A stretch of 64,000 nt of DNA, from NCBI GenBank assembly GCA_963691705.1, contig OY829542.1, positions 31,854,579 to 31,918,578 of the forward strand, in the 5' to 3' direction. The stretch comes from Viola odorata. Taxonomy: Eukaryota > Streptophyta > Magnoliopsida > Malpighiales > Violaceae. Shown in pieces: positions 20,455 through 32,273 of the stretch (its first letter is position 1; every line of letters begins with the position of its first letter). A model generated the notes under the pieces. The model saw only the letters and a list, made by a program, of their open reading frames with translations, was not told the origin of the DNA and ran no database searches. The translations under genes were made by a program, and so were the position numbers.

Positions 20455-23400
20455 TTAAGGCCTTGACCGCGGGCTTGAAGAGATTGGCTTGGAGAGCTAG
20501 CGCAAGGCCTCGGATGGCTTAGGCGTGGGGACTTCATGGGATGCTAGGGTTGGCACGCCTAGTGCGCGCATGTCTTCATGGTTTGCGAGGACTTGGCGCG
20601 GATTTCCTCATGGCTTGCGTGGCCTATCCATGAGGTCTTCTCGTGGATACGAGTGAGAGCCCTCATGCTCGTATCATCTCCTCCCTCATAAAATGGATTC
20701 CTCCTCGAATCTGCGAACTCCATTCCTTTGTGAATGTCACACATAGTACCTACATAGGAGAAGTATGCATCAACACTATGGAGAAGGGTTGGAAAATAAC
20801 GAAAAGGTAACTCAAATCGTTGTTGTGAAAATAAGTCCGTAGACATCAAAAGACAAATTATTTTCTCCCATGGGAGAAGAGTAGGCTTGGGAATTATTAC
20901 ATGAAATAACCCTAAGCTACCCTTCACTTAAGGCCTTGACCGCGGGCTTGAAGAGATTGGCTTGGAGAGCTAGCGCAAGGCCTCGGATGGCTTAGGCGCG
21001 GGGACTTCATGGGATGCTAGGGTTGGCACGCCTGGTGCGCGCATGTCTTCATGGTTTGCGAGGACTTTGCGCGGATTTCCTCATGGTTTGTGCGGCCTAT
21101 CCATGAGGTCTTCACATGGATACAAGTGAGAGCCCTCATGCTCGTATCATCTCCTCCATCTTAAAATGGATTCATCCTCAAATCTGCGCGCTCCATTCCT
21201 TTGCGAATGTCACACAGAGTACTACATCGGAGAGATATGCATCAACACTATGGAAAAGGTTTGGAAAATAACTAAAAGGTAACTCAAAGCGATGATGTGA
21301 AAATAAGTCTGTAGACTTCAAAAGACAAGGAATTTTCTCCCATGGGAGAAGAGTAGGGTTGGGAATTGTTAAATAAAATAACCCTAAACTACCCTTCACT
21401 TAAGGCCTTGACCGCGGGCTTGAAGAGATTGGCTTGGAGAGCTAGCGCAAGGCCTCGGATGGCTTAGGCGTGGGGACTTCATGGGATGCTAGGGTTGGCA
21501 CGCCTAGTGCGGGCATGTCTTCATGGTTTGCGAGGACTTGGCGCGGATTTCCTCATGGCTTGCGTGGCCTATCCATGAGGTCTTCTCATGGATACGAGTG
21601 AGAGCCCTCATGCTCTTATCATCTCCTCCCTCATAAAATGGATTCCTCCTCGAATCTGCGAACTCCATTCCTTTGTGAATGTCACACATAGTACCTACAT
21701 AGGAGAAGTATGCATCAACACTATGGAGAAGGGTTGGAAAATAACGAAAAGGTAACTCAAATCGTTGTTGTGAAAATAAGTCCGTAGACATCAAAAGACA
21801 AGGTATTTTCTCCCATGGGAGAAGAGTAGGCTTGGGAATTATTACATGAAATAACCCTAAGCTACCCTTCACTTAAGGCCTTGACCGCGGGCTTGAAGTG
21901 ATTGGGTTGGAGAGCTAGCGCAAGGCCTCGGATGGCTTAGGCGCGGGGACTTCATGAGAAGCTAGGGTTGGCACGCCTAGTGCGCGCATGTCTTCATGGT
22001 TTGCGTGGACTTGGCGCGGATTTCCTCATGGCTTGCGCGGCCTATCCATGAGGTCTTCTCGTGGATACAAGTGAGAGCCCTCATGCTCGTATCATCTCCT
22101 CCATCTTAAAATGGATTCATCCTCAAATCTGCGCGCTCCATTCCTTTGCGAATGTCACACAGAGTACCTACATCGGAGAGATATGCATCAGCACTATGGA
22201 AAAGGGTTGAAAAATAACTAAAAGGTAACTCAAAGCGATGATGTGAAAATAAGTCTGTAGACTTTAAAAGACAAGCAATTTTCTCCCATGGGAGAAGAGT
22301 AGGCTTGGGAATTGTTAATTGAAATAACCCTAAATTACCCTTCACTTAAGGCCTTGACCGCGGGCTTGAAGAGATTGGCTTGGAGAGTTAGCGCAAGGCC
22401 TCGGATGGCTTAGGCGCGGGGACTTCATGGGATGCTAGGGTTGGCAGGCCTAGTGCGCGCGTGTATTCATGGTTTGCGAGGACTTGGCGCGGATTTCCTC
22501 ATGGCTTGCTCGGCCTATCCATGAGGTCTTCACGTGGATACGAGTGAGAGCCCTCATGCTCGTATCATCTCCTCCCTCATAAAATGGATTCCTCCTCGAA
22601 TCTGCGAACTCCATTCCTTTGTGAATGTCACACATAGTACCTACATAGGAGAAGTATGCATCAACACTATGGAGAAGGGTTGGAAAATAACGAAAAGGTA
22701 ACTCAAATCGTTGTTGTGAAAATAAGTCCGTAGACATCAAAAGACAAGGTATTTTCTCCCATGGGAGAAGAGTAGGCTTGAGAAATATTACATGAAATAA
22801 CCCTAAGCTACCCTTCACTTAAGGCCTTGACCGCGGGCTTGTAGTGATTGGCTTGGAGAGCTAGCGCAAGGCCTCGGATGGCTTAGGCGCGGGGACTTCA
22901 TGGGATGCTAGGGTTGGCACGCCTTGTGCGCGCATGTCTTCATGGTTTGCGAGAACTTGGCGCGGATTTCCCCATGGCTTGCGCGGCCTATCCATGAGGT
23001 CTTCACGTGGATACGAGTGAGAGCCCTCATGCTCGTATCATCTCCTCCATCTTAAAATGGATTAGTCCTCGAATCTGCGCGCTCCATTCCTTTGCGAATG
23101 TCACACATAGTACCTACATCGGAGAGATATGCATCAACACTATGGAAAAGGTTTGGAAAATAACTAAAAGGTAACTCAAAGCGATGATGTGAAAATAAGT
23201 CTGTAGACTTCAAAAGACAAGGAATTTTCTCCCATGGGAGAAGAGTAGGCTTGGGAATTGTTAATTGAAATAACCCTAAGCTACCCTTCAGTTAAGGCCT
23301 TGACCGCGGGCTTGAAGAGATTGGCTTGGAGAGCTAGCGCAAGGCCTCGAATGGCTTAGGCGCGGGGACTTCATGGGATGCTAGGGTTGGCACGCCTGGT

Positions 23401-24708
23401 GCGCGCATGTCTTCATGGTTTGCGAGGACTTTGCGCGGATTTCCTCATGGTTTGCGCGGCATATCCATGAGGTCTTCACGTGGATACAAGTGAGAGCCCT
23501 CATGCTCGTATCATCTCCTCCATCTTAAAATGGATTCATCCTCAAATCTGCGCGCTCCATTCCTTTGCGAATGTCACACAGAGTACAACATCGGAGAGAT
23601 ATGCATCAGCACTATGGAAAAGGGTTGAAAAATAACAAAAAGGTAACTCAAAGCGATGATGTGAAAATAAGTCTGTAGACTTTAAAAGACAAGCAATTTT
23701 CTCCCATGGGAGAAGAGTAGGGTTGGGAATTGTTAAATAAAATAACCCTAAACTACCCTTCACTTAAGGCCTTGACCGCGGGCTTGAAGAGATTGGCTTG
23801 GAGAGCTAGCGCAAGGCCTCGGATGGCTTAGGCGTGGGGACTTCATGGGATGCTAGGGTTGGCACGCCTAGTGCGCGCATGTCTTCATGGTTTGCGAAGA
23901 CTTGGCGCGGATTTCCTCATGGCTTGCGTGGCCTATCCATGAGGTCTTCTCGTGGATACGAGTGAGAGCCCTCATGCTCGTATCATCTCCTCCCTCATAA
24001 AATGGATTCCTCCTCGAATCTGCGAACTCCATTCCTTTGTGAATGTCACACATAGTACCTACATAGGAGAAGTATGCATCAACACTATGGAGAAGGGTTG
24101 GAAAATAACGAAAAGGTAACTCAAATCGTTGTTGTAAAAATAAGTCCGTAGACATCAAAAGACAAGGTATTTTCTCCCATGGGAGAAGAGTAGGCTTGGG
24201 AATTATTACATGAAATAACCCTAAGCTACCCTTCACTTAAGGCCTTGACCGCGGGCTTGAAGAGATTGGCTTGGAGAGCTAGCGCAAGGCCTCGGATGGC
24301 TTAGGCGCGGGGACTTCATGGGATGCTAGGGTTGGCACGCCTGGTGCGCGCATATCTTCATGGTTTGCGAGGACTTTGCGCGGATTTCCTCATGGTTTGC
24401 GCGGCCTATCCATGAGGTCTTCACATGGATACAAGTGAGAGCCCTCATGCTCGTATCATCTCCTCCATCTTAAAATGGATTCATCCTCAAATCTGCGCGC
24501 TCCATTCCTTTGCGAATGTCACACAGAGTACTACATCGGAGAGATATGCATCAGCACTATGGAAAAGGGTTGAAAAATAACAAAAAGGTAACTCAAAGCG
24601 ATGATGTGAAAATAAGTCTGTAGACTTTAAAAGACAAGCAATTCTCTCCCATGGGAGAAGAGTAGGCTTGGGAATTGTTAAATAAAATAACCCTAAACTA
24701 CCCTTCAC
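20455..24708 (+). repeat. 5.2-kb HOR, copy U3 (9 monomers, 4,254 bp)
   Basis: Monomer starts: 20455 A, 20928 B, 21400 A, 21873 B2, 22346 A, 22819 B3, 23292 B1a, 23764 A, 24237 B1b. It follows U2 at a constant offset of 5,199 bp, including the markers GACAAATTATTTTC, CATGAGAAGCTAGG, GAGAAATATTACATG and GCATATCTTC. It lacks the last dimer of U2 (19510-20454) and runs straight into the diverged monomer at 24709. Confidence 0.88.
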
Positions 24709-25181
24709 TTAAGGCCTTGACCGCGGGCTTGAAGAGATTGGCTTGGAGAGCTAGCGCAAGGCCTCGGATGGCTTAGGCGCGGGGACTTCATGGGATGCTA
24801 AGGTTGGCACGCCTAGTGCGCACATGTCTTTATGGTTTGCGACGACTTGGCGCGGATTTCCTCATGGCTTGCGCAGACTATCCATGAGGTCTTCACGTGG
24901 ATACGAGTGAGAGCCCTCATGCTCGTATCATCTCCTCCATCTTAAAATGGAGTCATCCTCAAATCTGCGCGCTCCATTCCTTTGCGAATGTCACACAGAG
25001 TACCTACATCGGAGAGATATGCATCGGCACTATGGAAAAGGGTTGAAAAATAACTAAAAGGTAACTCAAAGCGATGATGTGAAAATAAGTCTGCAGACTT
25101 TAAAAGACAAGCAATTTTCTCCCATGGAAGAAGAGTAGGCTTGGGAATTGTTAATTGAAATAACCCTAAACTACCCTTCAC
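24709..25181 (+). repeat. Diverged B monomer at the boundary between HOR blocks
   Basis: This copy carries the highest density of private changes I saw: GCTAAGGTTGG, GCGCACATG, TCTTTATGG, GCGACGAC, GCGCAGACTATCC, ATGGAGTCATCC, ATCGGCAC and CCATGGAAGAAG, plus GTCTGCAGAC shared with 11474-11946. The left part is A-like and the right part B-like. It separates the 5.2-kb HOR block from the 14-mer block. Satellites usually accumulate private changes where homogenisation is weak, so this may be an old block edge. Confidence 0.78.
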
Positions 25182-26126
25182 TTAAGGCCTTGACCGCGGG
25201 CTTGAAGAGATTGGCTTGGAGAGCTAGCGCAAGGCCTCGGATGGCTTAGGCGCGGGGACTTCATGGGATGCTAGGGTTGGCACGCCTAGTGCGCGCATGT
25301 CTTCATGGTTTGCGAGGACTTGGCGCGGATTTCCTCATGGCTTGCGCGGCCTATCCATGAGGTCTTCACGTGGATACGAGTGAGAGCCCTCATGCTCGTA
25401 TCATCTCCTCCCTCATAAAATGGATTCCTCCTCGAATCTGCGAACTCCATTCCTTTGTGAATGTCACACATAGTACCTACATAGGAGAAGTATGCATCAA
25501 CACTATGGAGAACGGTTGGAAAATAACGAAAAGGTAACTCAAATCGTTGTTGTGAAAATAAGTCCGTAGACATCAAAAGACAAGGTATTTTCTCCCATGG
25601 GAGAAGAGTAGGCTTGGGAATTATTACATGAAATAACCCTAAGCTACCCTTCACTTAAGGCCTTGACCGCGGGCTTCAAGTGATTGGCTTGGAGAGCTAG
25701 CGCAAGGCCTCGGATGGCTTAGGCGAGGGGACTTCATGGGAAGCTAGGGTTGGCACGCCTAGTGCGCGCATGTCTTCATGGTTTGCGAGGACTTGGCGCG
25801 GATTTCCTCATGGCTTGCGCGACCTATCCATGAGGTCTTCTCGTGGATACAAGTGAGAGCCCTCATGCTCGTATCATCTCCTCCATCTTAAAATGGATTC
25901 ATCCTCAAATCTGCGCGCTTCATTCCTTTGCGAATGTCACACAGAGTACCTACATCGGAGAGATATGCATCAGCACTATGGAAAAGGGTTGAAAATAACT
26001 AAAAGGTAACTCAAAGCGATGATGTGAAAATAAGTCTGTAGACTTTAAAAGACAAGCAATTTTCTCCCATGGGAGAAGAGTAGGCTTGGGAATTGTTAAT
26101 TGAAATAACCCTAAACTACCCTTCAC
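25182..26126 (+). repeat. A1 plus short B2 dimer
   Basis: The A monomer (25182-25654) has a private GAACGGTTGG near 25511. The B2 monomer (25655-26126) is 472 bp, 1 bp shorter than other B2 copies, because GTTGAAAATAAC near 25989 lacks one A of GTTGAAAAATAAC. This single-base slip breaks the antisense frame. Confidence 0.8.
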
Positions 26127-28964
26127 TTAAGGCCTTGACCGCGGGCTTGAAGAGATTGGCTTGGAGAGTTAGCGCAAGGCCTCGGAGGGCTTAGGCGCGG
26201 GGACTTCATGGGATGCTAGGGTTGGCACGCCTAGTGCGCGCATGTCTTCATGGTTTGCGAGGACTTGGCGCGGATTTCCTCATGGCTTGCGCGGCCTATC
26301 CATGAGGTCTTCACGTGGATACGAGTGAGAGCCCTCATGCTCGTATCATCTCCTCCCTCATAAAATGGATTCCTCCTCGAATCTGCAAACTCCATTCCTT
26401 TGTGAATGTCACACATAGTACCTACATAGGAGAAGTATGCATCAACACTATGGAGAAGGGTTGGAAAATAACGAAAAGGTAACTCAAATCGTTGTTGTGA
26501 AAATAAGTCCGTAGACATCAAAAGACAAGGTATTTTCGCCCATGGGAGAAGAGTAGGCTTGAGAATTATTACATGAAATAACCCTAAGCTACCCTTCACT
26601 TAAGGCCTTGACCGCGGGCTTGAAGTGATTGGCTTGGAGAGCTAGCGCAAGGCCTCGGATGGCTTAGGCGCGGGGACTTCATGGGATGCTAGGGTTGGCA
26701 CGCCTTGTGCGCGCATGTCTTCATGGTTTGCGAGGACTTGGCGCGGATTTCCCCATGGCTTGCGCGGCCTATCCATGAGGTCTTCACGTGGATACGAGTG
26801 AGAGCCCTCATGCTCGTATCATCTCCTCCATCTTAAAATGGATTAGTCCTCGAATCTGCGCGCTCCATTCCTTTGCGAATGTCACACAGAGTACCTACAT
26901 CGGAGAGATATGCATCAGCACTATGGAAAAGGGTTGAAAAATAACTAAAAGGTAACTCAAAGCGATGATGTGAAAATAAGTCTGTAGACTTTAAAAGACA
27001 AGCAATTTTCTCCCATGGGAGATGAGTAGGCTTGGGAATTGTTAATTGAAATAACCCTAAACTACCCTTCACTTAAGGCCTTGACCGCGGGCTTGTAGTG
27101 ATTGGCTTGGAGAGCTAGCGCAAGGCCTCGGATGGCTTAGGCGCGGGGACTTCATGGGATGCTAGGGTTGGCACGCCTTGTGCGCGCATGTCTTCATGGT
27201 TTGCGAGGACTTGGCGCGGATTTCCCCATGGCTTGCGCGGCCTATCCATGAGGTCTTCACGTCGATACGAGTGAGAGCCCTCATGCTCGTATCATCTCCT
27301 CCATCTTAAAATGGATTAGTCCTCGAATCTGCGCGCTCCATTCCTTTGTGAATGTCACACATAGTACCTACATCGGAGAGATATGCATCAACACTATGGA
27401 AAAGGTTTGGAAAATAACTAAAAGGTAACTCAAAGCGATGATGTGAAAATAAGTCTGTAGACTTCAAAAGACAAGGAATTTTCTCCCATGGGAGAAGAGT
27501 AGGCTTGGGAATTGTTAATTGAAATAACCCTAAACTACCCTTCACTTAAGGCCTTGACCGCGGGCTTGAAGAGATTGGCTTGGAGAGCTAGCGCAAGGCC
27601 TCGGATGGCTTAGGCGCGGGGACTTCATGGGATGCTAGGGTTGGCACGCCTAGTGCGCGCATGTCTTCATGGTTTGCGAGGACTTGGCGCGGATTTCCTC
27701 ATGGCTTGCGCGGCCTATCCATGAGGTCTTCACGTGGATACGAGTGAGAGCCCTCATGCTCGTATCATCTCCTCCCTCATAAAATGGATTCCTCCTCGAA
27801 TCTGCGAACTCCATTCCTTTGTGAATGTCACACATAGTACCTACATAGGAGAAGTATGCATCAACACTATGGAGAAGGGTTGGAAAATAACGAAAAGGTA
27901 ACTCAAATCGTTGTTGTGAAAATAAGTCCGTAGACATCAAAAGACAAGGTATTTTCTCCCATGGGAGAAGAGTAGGCTTGAGAATTATTACATGAAATAA
28001 CCCTAAGCTACCCTTCACTTAAGGCCTTGACCGCGGGCTTGAAGTGATTGGCTTGGAGAGCTAGCGCAAGGCCTCGGATGGCTTAGGCGCGGGGACTTCA
28101 TGGGATGCTAGGGTTGGCACGCCTTGTGCGCGCATGTCTTCATGGTTTGCGAGGACTTGGCGCGGATTTCCCCATGGCTTGCGCGGCCTATCCATGAGGT
28201 CTTCACGTGGATACGAGTGAGAGCCCTCATGCTCGTATCATCTCCTCCATCTTAAAATGGATTAGTCCTCGAATCTGCGCGCTCCATTCCTTTGCGAATG
28301 TCACACATAGTACCTACATCGGAGAGATATGCATCAACACTATGGAAAAGGTTTGGAAAATAACTAAAAGGTAACTCAAAGCGATGATGTGAAAATAAGT
28401 CTGTAGACTTCAAAAGACAAGGAATTTTCTCCCATGGGAGAAGAGTAGGCTTGGGAATTGTTAATTGAAATAACCCTAATCTACCCTTCACTTAAGGCCT
28501 TGACCGTGGGCTTGAAGAGATTGGCTTGGAGAGCTAGCGCAAGGCCTCGGATGGCTTAGGCGCGGGGACTTCATGGGATGCTAGGGTTGGCACGCCTAGT
28601 GCGCGCATGTCTTCATGGTTTGCGAGGACTTGGCGCGGATTTCCTCATGGCTTGTGCGGCCTATCCATGAGGTCTTCACGTGGATACGAGTGAGAGCCCT
28701 CATGCTCGTATCATCTCCTCCCTCATAAAATGGATTCCTCCTCGAATCTGCGAACTCCATTCCTTTGTGAATGTCACACATAGTACCTACATAGGAGAAG
28801 TATGCATCAACACTATGGAGAAGGGTTGGAAAATAACGAAAAGGTAACTCAAATCGTTGTTGTGAAAATAAGTCCGTAGACATCAAAAGACAAGGTATTT
28901 TCTCCCATGGGAGAAGAGTAGGCTTGGGAATTATTACATGAAATAACCCTAAGCTACCCTTCAC

Positions 28965-29436
28965 TTAAGGCCTTGACCGCGGGCTTGAAGAGATTGGCTT
29001 GGAGAGCTAGCGCAAGGCCTCGGATGGCTTAGGCGCGGGGACTTCATGGGATGCTAGGGTTGGCACGCCTTGTGCGCGCATGTCTTCATGGTTTGCGAGG
29101 ACTTGGCGCGGATTTCCCCATGGCTTGCGCGGCCTATCCATGAGGTCTTCACGTGGATACAAGTGAGAGCCCTCATGCTCGTATCATCTCCTCCATCTTA
29201 AAATGGATTCATCCTCAAATCTGCGCGCTCCATTCCTTTGCGAATGTCACACAGAGTACTACATCGGAGAGATATGCATCAGCACTATGGAAAAGGGTTG
29301 AAAAATAACAAAAATGTAACTCAAAGCGATGATGTGAAAATAAGTCTGTAGACTTTAAAAGACAAGCAATTTTCTCCCATGGGAGAAGAGTAGGCTTGGG
29401 AATTGTTAAATAAAATAACCCTAAACTACCCTTCAC
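28965..29436 (+). repeat. B monomer with a B3-like patch
   Basis: Compared with its counterpart one HOR later (35585-36056), this copy has B3 markers in its left half (CCTTGTGCGCGC, ACTTGGCGCGG, TTTCCCCATGG) where the counterpart has B1 markers (CCTGGTGCGCGC, ACTTTGCGCGG, TTTCCTCATGG). The right halves agree, including the private AAAAATGTAAC and CACTTATGG. This is a localised exchange, conversion or crossover, after the HOR duplicated. Confidence 0.8.
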
Positions 29437-30381
29437 TTATGGCCTTGACCGCGGGCTTGAAGAGATTGGCTTGGAGAGCTAGCGCAAGGCCTCGGATGGC
29501 TTAGGCGTGGGGACTTCATGGGATGCTAGGGTTGGCACGCCTAGTGCGCGCATGTCTTCATGGTTTGCGAGGACTTGGCGCGGATTTCCTCATGGCTTGC
29601 GTGGCCTATCCATGAGGTCTTCTCGTGGATACGAGTGAGAGCCCTCATGCTCGTATCATCTCCTCCCTCATAAAATGGATTCCTCCTCGAATCTGCGAAC
29701 TCCATTCCTTTGTGAATGTCACACATAGTACCTACATAGGAGAAGTATGCATCAACACTATGGAGAAGGGTTGGAAAATAACGAAAAGGTAACTCAAATC
29801 GTTGTTGTGAAAATAAGTCCGTAGACATCAAAAGACAAGGTATTTTCTCCCATGGGAGAAGAGTAGGCTTGGGAATTATTACATGAAATAACCCTAAGCT
29901 ACCCTTCACTTAAGGCCTTGACCGCGGGCTTGAAGAGATTGGCTTGGAGAGCTAGCGCAAGGCCTCGGATGGCTTAGGCGCAGGGACTTCATGGGATGCT
30001 AGGGTTGGCACGCCTGGTGCGCGCATGTCTTCATGGTTTGCGAGGACTTTGCGCGGATTTCCTCATGGTTTGCGCGGCCTATCCATGAGGTCTTCACGTG
30101 GATACAAGTGAGAGCCCTCATGCTCGTATCATCTCCTCCATCTTAAAATGGATTCATCCTCAAATCTGCGCGCTCCATTCCTTTGCGAATGTCACACAGA
30201 GTACTACATCGGAGAGATATGCATCAGCACTATGGAAATGGGTTGAAAAATAACAAAAAGGTAACTCAAAGCGATGATGTGAAAATAAGTCTGTAGACTT
30301 TAAAAGACAAGCAATTTTCTCCCATGGGAGAAGAGTAGGCTTGGGAATTGTTAAATAAAATAACCCTAAACTACCCTTCAC

Positions 30382-31327
30382 TTAAGGCCTTGACCGCGGG
30401 CTTGAAGAGATTGGCTTGGAGAGCTAGCGCAAGGCCTCGGATGGCTTAGGCGCGGGGGCTTCATGGGAAGCTAGGGTTGGCACGCCTAGTGCGCGCATGT
30501 CTTCATGGTTTGCGAGGACTTGGCGCGGATTTCCTCATGGCTTGCGCGGCCTATCCATGAGGTCTTCTCGTGGATATGAGTGAGAGCCCTCATGCTCGTA
30601 TCATCTCCTCCATCTTAAAATGGATTCATCCTCAAATCTGCGCGCTCCATTCCTTTGCGAATGTCACACAGAGTACCTACATCGGAGAGATATGCATCAG
30701 CACTATGGAAAAGGGTTGAAAAATAACAAAAAGGTAACTCAAAGAGATGATGTGGAAATAAGTCTGTAGACTTTAAAAGACAAGCAATTTTCTCCCATGG
30801 GAGAAGAGTAGGTTTGGGAATTGTTAAATAAAATAACCCTAAACTACCCTTCACTTAAGGCCTTGACCGCGGGCTTGAAGAGATTGGCTTGGAGAGCTAG
30901 CGCAAGGCCTCGGATGGCTTAGGCGTGGGGACTTCATGGGATGCTAGGGTTGGCACGCCTAGTGCGCGCATGTCTTCATGGTTTGCGAGGACTTGGCGCG
31001 GATTTCCTCATGGCTTGCGCGGCCTATCCATGAGGTCTTCACATGGATACGAGTGAGAGCCCTCATGCTCGTATCATCTCCTCCATCTTAAAATGGATTC
31101 ATCCTCAAGTCTGTGCGATCCATTCCTTTGCGAATGTCACACAGAGTACCTACATCGGAGAGATATGCATCAGCACTATGGAAAAGGGTTGAAAAATAAC
31201 TAAAAGGTAACTCAAAGCGATGATGTGAAAATAAGTCTGTAGACTTTAAAAGACAAGCAATTTTCTCCCATGGGAGAAGAGTAGGCTTGGGAATTGTTAA
31301 TTGAAATAACCCTAAACTACCCTTCAC
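30382..31327 (+). repeat. B4-B5 pair forming a B-B-B run
   Basis: B4 (30382-30854) has GCGGGGGCTTC, GGGAAGCTAGG, GATATGAG and CAAAGAGATGATGTGGAAAT. B5 (30855-31327) has GCGTGGGG, CTTCACATGGATACGAG and CTCAAGTCTGTGCG. With the B1 at 29910 they form three B monomers in a row. The run recurs intact at 36530-37947 and 59227-60644. At 46934, 48352 and 54972 the B5 is fused into the following A. Confidence 0.85.
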
Positions 31328-32273
31328 TTAAGGCATTGACCGCGGGCTTGAAGAGATTGGCTTGGAGAGCTAGCGCAAGGCCTCGGATGGCTTAGGCGCG
31401 GGGACTTCATGGAATGCTAGGGTTGGCACGCCTAGTGCGCCCATGTCTTCATGGTTTGCGAGGACTTGGCGCGGATTTCCTCATGGCTTGCGCGGCCTAT
31501 CCATGAGGTTTTCACGTGGATACGAGTGAGAGCCCTCATGCTCGTATCATCTCCTCCCTCATAAAATGGATTCCTCCTCGAATCTGCGAACTCCATTCCT
31601 TTGTGAATGTCACACATAGTACCTACATAGGAGAAGTATGCATCAACACTATGGAGAAGGGTTGGAAAATAACGAAAAGGTAACTCAAATCGTTGTTGTG
31701 AAAATAAGTCCGTAGACATCAAAAGACAAGGTATTTTCTCCCATGGGAGAAGAGTAGGCTTGGGAATTATTACATGAAATAACCCTAAGCTACCCTTCAC
31801 TTAAGGCCTTGACCGCGGGCTTGAAGTGATTGGCTTGGAGAGCTAGCGCAAGGCCTCGGATGGCTTAGGCGCGGGGACTTCATGGGAAGCTAGGGTTGGC
31901 ACGCCTAGTGCGCGCATGTCTTCATGGTTTGCGAGGACTTGGCGCGGATTTCCTCATGGCTTGCGCGGCCTATCCATGAGGTCTTCTCGTGGATACAAGT
32001 GAGAGCCCTCATGCTCGTATCATCTCCTCCATCTTAAAATGGATTCATCCTCAAATCTGCGCGCTCCATTCCTTTGCGAATGTCACACAGAGTACCTACA
32101 TCGGAGAGATATGCATCAGCACTATGGAAAAGGGTTGAAAAATAACTAAAAGGTAACTCAAAGCGATGATGTGAAAATAAGTCTGTAGACTTTAAAAGAC
32201 AAGCAATTTTCTCCCATGGGAGAAGAGTAGGCTTGGGAATTGTTAATTGAAATAACCCTAAACTACCCTTCAC

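Larger units (their letters stand above)
26127..32273 (+). repeat. 14-mer HOR family, 13-monomer copy (6,147 bp)
   Basis: Monomer starts: 26127 A, 26600 B, 27073 B3, 27546 A, 28019 B3, 28492 A, 28965 B, 29437 A2, 29910 B1, 30382 B4, 30855 B5, 31328 A, 31801 B2. The first two match 32274-33219 (TTTTCGCCC in A, GGGAGATGAGTAGG in B) at 6,147 bp, and from 27073 onward the match to the next copy is at 6,620 bp (GTCGATACG, GACCGTGGG, GGAAATGGG, GATGTGGAAAT). The A counterpart of 33220-33692 is missing, so two B monomers meet at 27073. Confidence 0.88.
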
